Shown here: positions 63,061-64,000 of the stretch, piece by piece
How the letters are laid out: each line of letters opens with the position of its first letter
Position numbering within the stretch: position 1 is the first letter of the stretch
Assembly: GCA_963995525.1 (NCBI GenBank)
Contig: OZ023205.1
Location: 45,896,704 to 45,960,703, forward strand
Direction of reading: 5' to 3'
Length of the DNA: 64,000 bases
Source of the DNA: Escarpia spicata
Lineage: Eukaryota; Annelida; Polychaeta; Sabellida; Siboglinidae
Translations under genes and position numbers: made by a program
Notes under the pieces: generated by a model
What the model was told of the DNA's origin: nothing
What the model saw: the letters and a program-made list of their open reading frames with translations, nothing else
Databases searched by the model: none

Positions 63061-63185
63061 GGTTGGAAGGGGGGGGGGGGGGGGGGAGACATAGGGTGAA
63101 CGAAATTGCCCAAGTTTCGACATGCCAGCCGAACCAGTACCGAACCACAGCTCAGCTGGTGCTGGGATTTGAACCTGTTATCAAA
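63060..63185. repeat. Poly-G run and short dispersed element
   Basis: A run of about 18 G (63069-63087) followed by GGGTGAACGAAATTGCCC, also found near 15085. It then reads CAGCTGGTGCTGGGATTTGAAC, whose end resembles a box B promoter element. It may be a SINE remnant. Confidence 0.4.
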
Positions 63186-64000
63186 CATCTACAAATTACT
63201 CACAAAGATACTAACAAATAGACTAGAGAAGACACTCGACGAAAACCAACCATGAGAGCAAGCAGGATTCAGAAGCAGGTACTCAACGACAGACCACATA
63301 CATATGTCGTAAACCAACTGAAAGAGAAGTGCCGAGAATATAATATCCTGCTCTGCATTGCATTTGTCGACTATGAGAAGGCTTTCGACTCGGTGCAAAC
63401 TCAAGCAATACTGACCTCCCTTCAAGAACAGGGGATAGAAGATGTGTACATTGATCTCCTGAAAGACATCTACACAAACAGCTCGGTGACAGTCCACCTA
63501 CACCAAAAAAAGCAACAAGATCAACATCAAGAGAGGAATACGACAGGGTAACACCATATCGCCCAAGCTGTTCACGGCAAGTCTCGAAAGCATATTCCGA
63601 AGACTGACCTGGGAAACCAGAGGCTTGATGATACACGGAGAATATCTCAGCCATCTTCGCTTCGCCGATGACATACTCATATGCACGACTACACCGCAAG
63701 AACTACAAAACATGCTGCAGGAGATAGCTGATGAAAGTGGAAAACAAGGTCTCAAGATGAACATCTCGAAGACAAAAGTGATGCACCAATATATATCAAC
63801 ACGACGCAGATAGAGAAAGTTGAAAGCTACATCTATCTGGGACAGCAATACAGTATCAGAGACAAAAACCAAGACAAGAAGATTCAAAGAAAGATAACTG
63901 CTGGCTGGACAGCATGGGCACTCACCATCCAGGCAAAAAAACAAGCTAGCAGCCGCACAAACAAAGATGGAAAGAAGTATGTTAAACATCACATATTGGG
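63185..64000 (+). mobile_element. RTE-like LINE reverse transcriptase, runs off the window
   Basis: Read across frameshifts: ILTNRLEKTLDENQP, EQAGFRSRYSTTD, FVDYEKAFDSVQTQAILTSL, IKRGIRQGNTISPKLFTASL, YLSHLRFADDILICTTTPQE, LKMNISKTKVM and ESYIYLGQQY. These are the ordered RT motifs of RTE-clade elements, with RFADDI as the catalytic block. A TGA replaces an expected arginine codon (about 63251), and frame changes near 63300, 63510 and 63815 make it inactive. The 3' part lies beyond 64000. Confidence 0.85.

Overview
This is animal genomic DNA: AT-rich, intron-rich, without operons, and dominated by retroelements, foldback elements and minisatellites. The non-LTR families (L2/CR1-like, RTE-like), a Penelope-like element, an hAT-type element and an LRR gene built from single-repeat exons would fit a marine invertebrate such as a lophotrochozoan or lancelet. 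The species cannot be fixed from the sequence alone.

Three protein-coding loci were found, all on the minus strand, by joining short exons with matching phases and GT/AG borders. (1) A complete CCDC47 gene (34123 down to 16161, 12 coding exons, 520 codons) encodes an ER membrane protein of the multipass translocon. A non-coding 5' exon is likely, and AATAAA lies about 120 bp after the stop. (2) A partial dihydrolipoamide dehydrogenase (DLD) locus (15426 to 3078, six exons) carries only the C-terminal half of the enzyme. It lacks the FAD and redox-cysteine half, the NAD-binding glycine motif and one internal exon, so it looks like a gene fragment, pseudogene or misassembly. (3) A partial leucine-rich-repeat gene (58798 to 46388, six exons) has one LRR per exon, alternating 84-nt and 87-nt types in constant phase.

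Layout: 0.1-0.75 kb foldback element; 1.9-2.2 kb 18-bp minisatellite; 3.1-15.4 kb DLD-like locus. Its 8-kb intron is filled by a 34-bp minisatellite split by an L2-like LINE and an hAT-type element, and by a 14-bp minisatellite split by a decayed copy of CCDC47 exons 8-10. 16.2-34.5 kb is CCDC47, whose introns hold a 1.6-1.8 kb tandem duplication, a 48-bp array, a SINE, a 95-bp array and a large palindrome. 36.4-38.9 kb is a decayed minus-strand L2-like LINE with a nested insertion. 41-43.7 kb holds 62-bp and 94-bp arrays. 44.9-45.5 kb is a decayed LINE. 46.4-58.8 kb is the LRR gene with Penelope and LINE fragments and more arrays in its introns. 59-64 kb is LINE remnants, ending in an RTE-like reverse transcriptase that runs off the window.

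The three loci show no common pathway. CCDC47 acts in ER membrane-protein biogenesis, DLD would act in mitochondrial 2-oxoacid dehydrogenase complexes, and the LRR gene is of unknown role. The main story is structural: repeat growth and transposition around and within ordinary genes. All family calls come from reading the translations, not from database searches.
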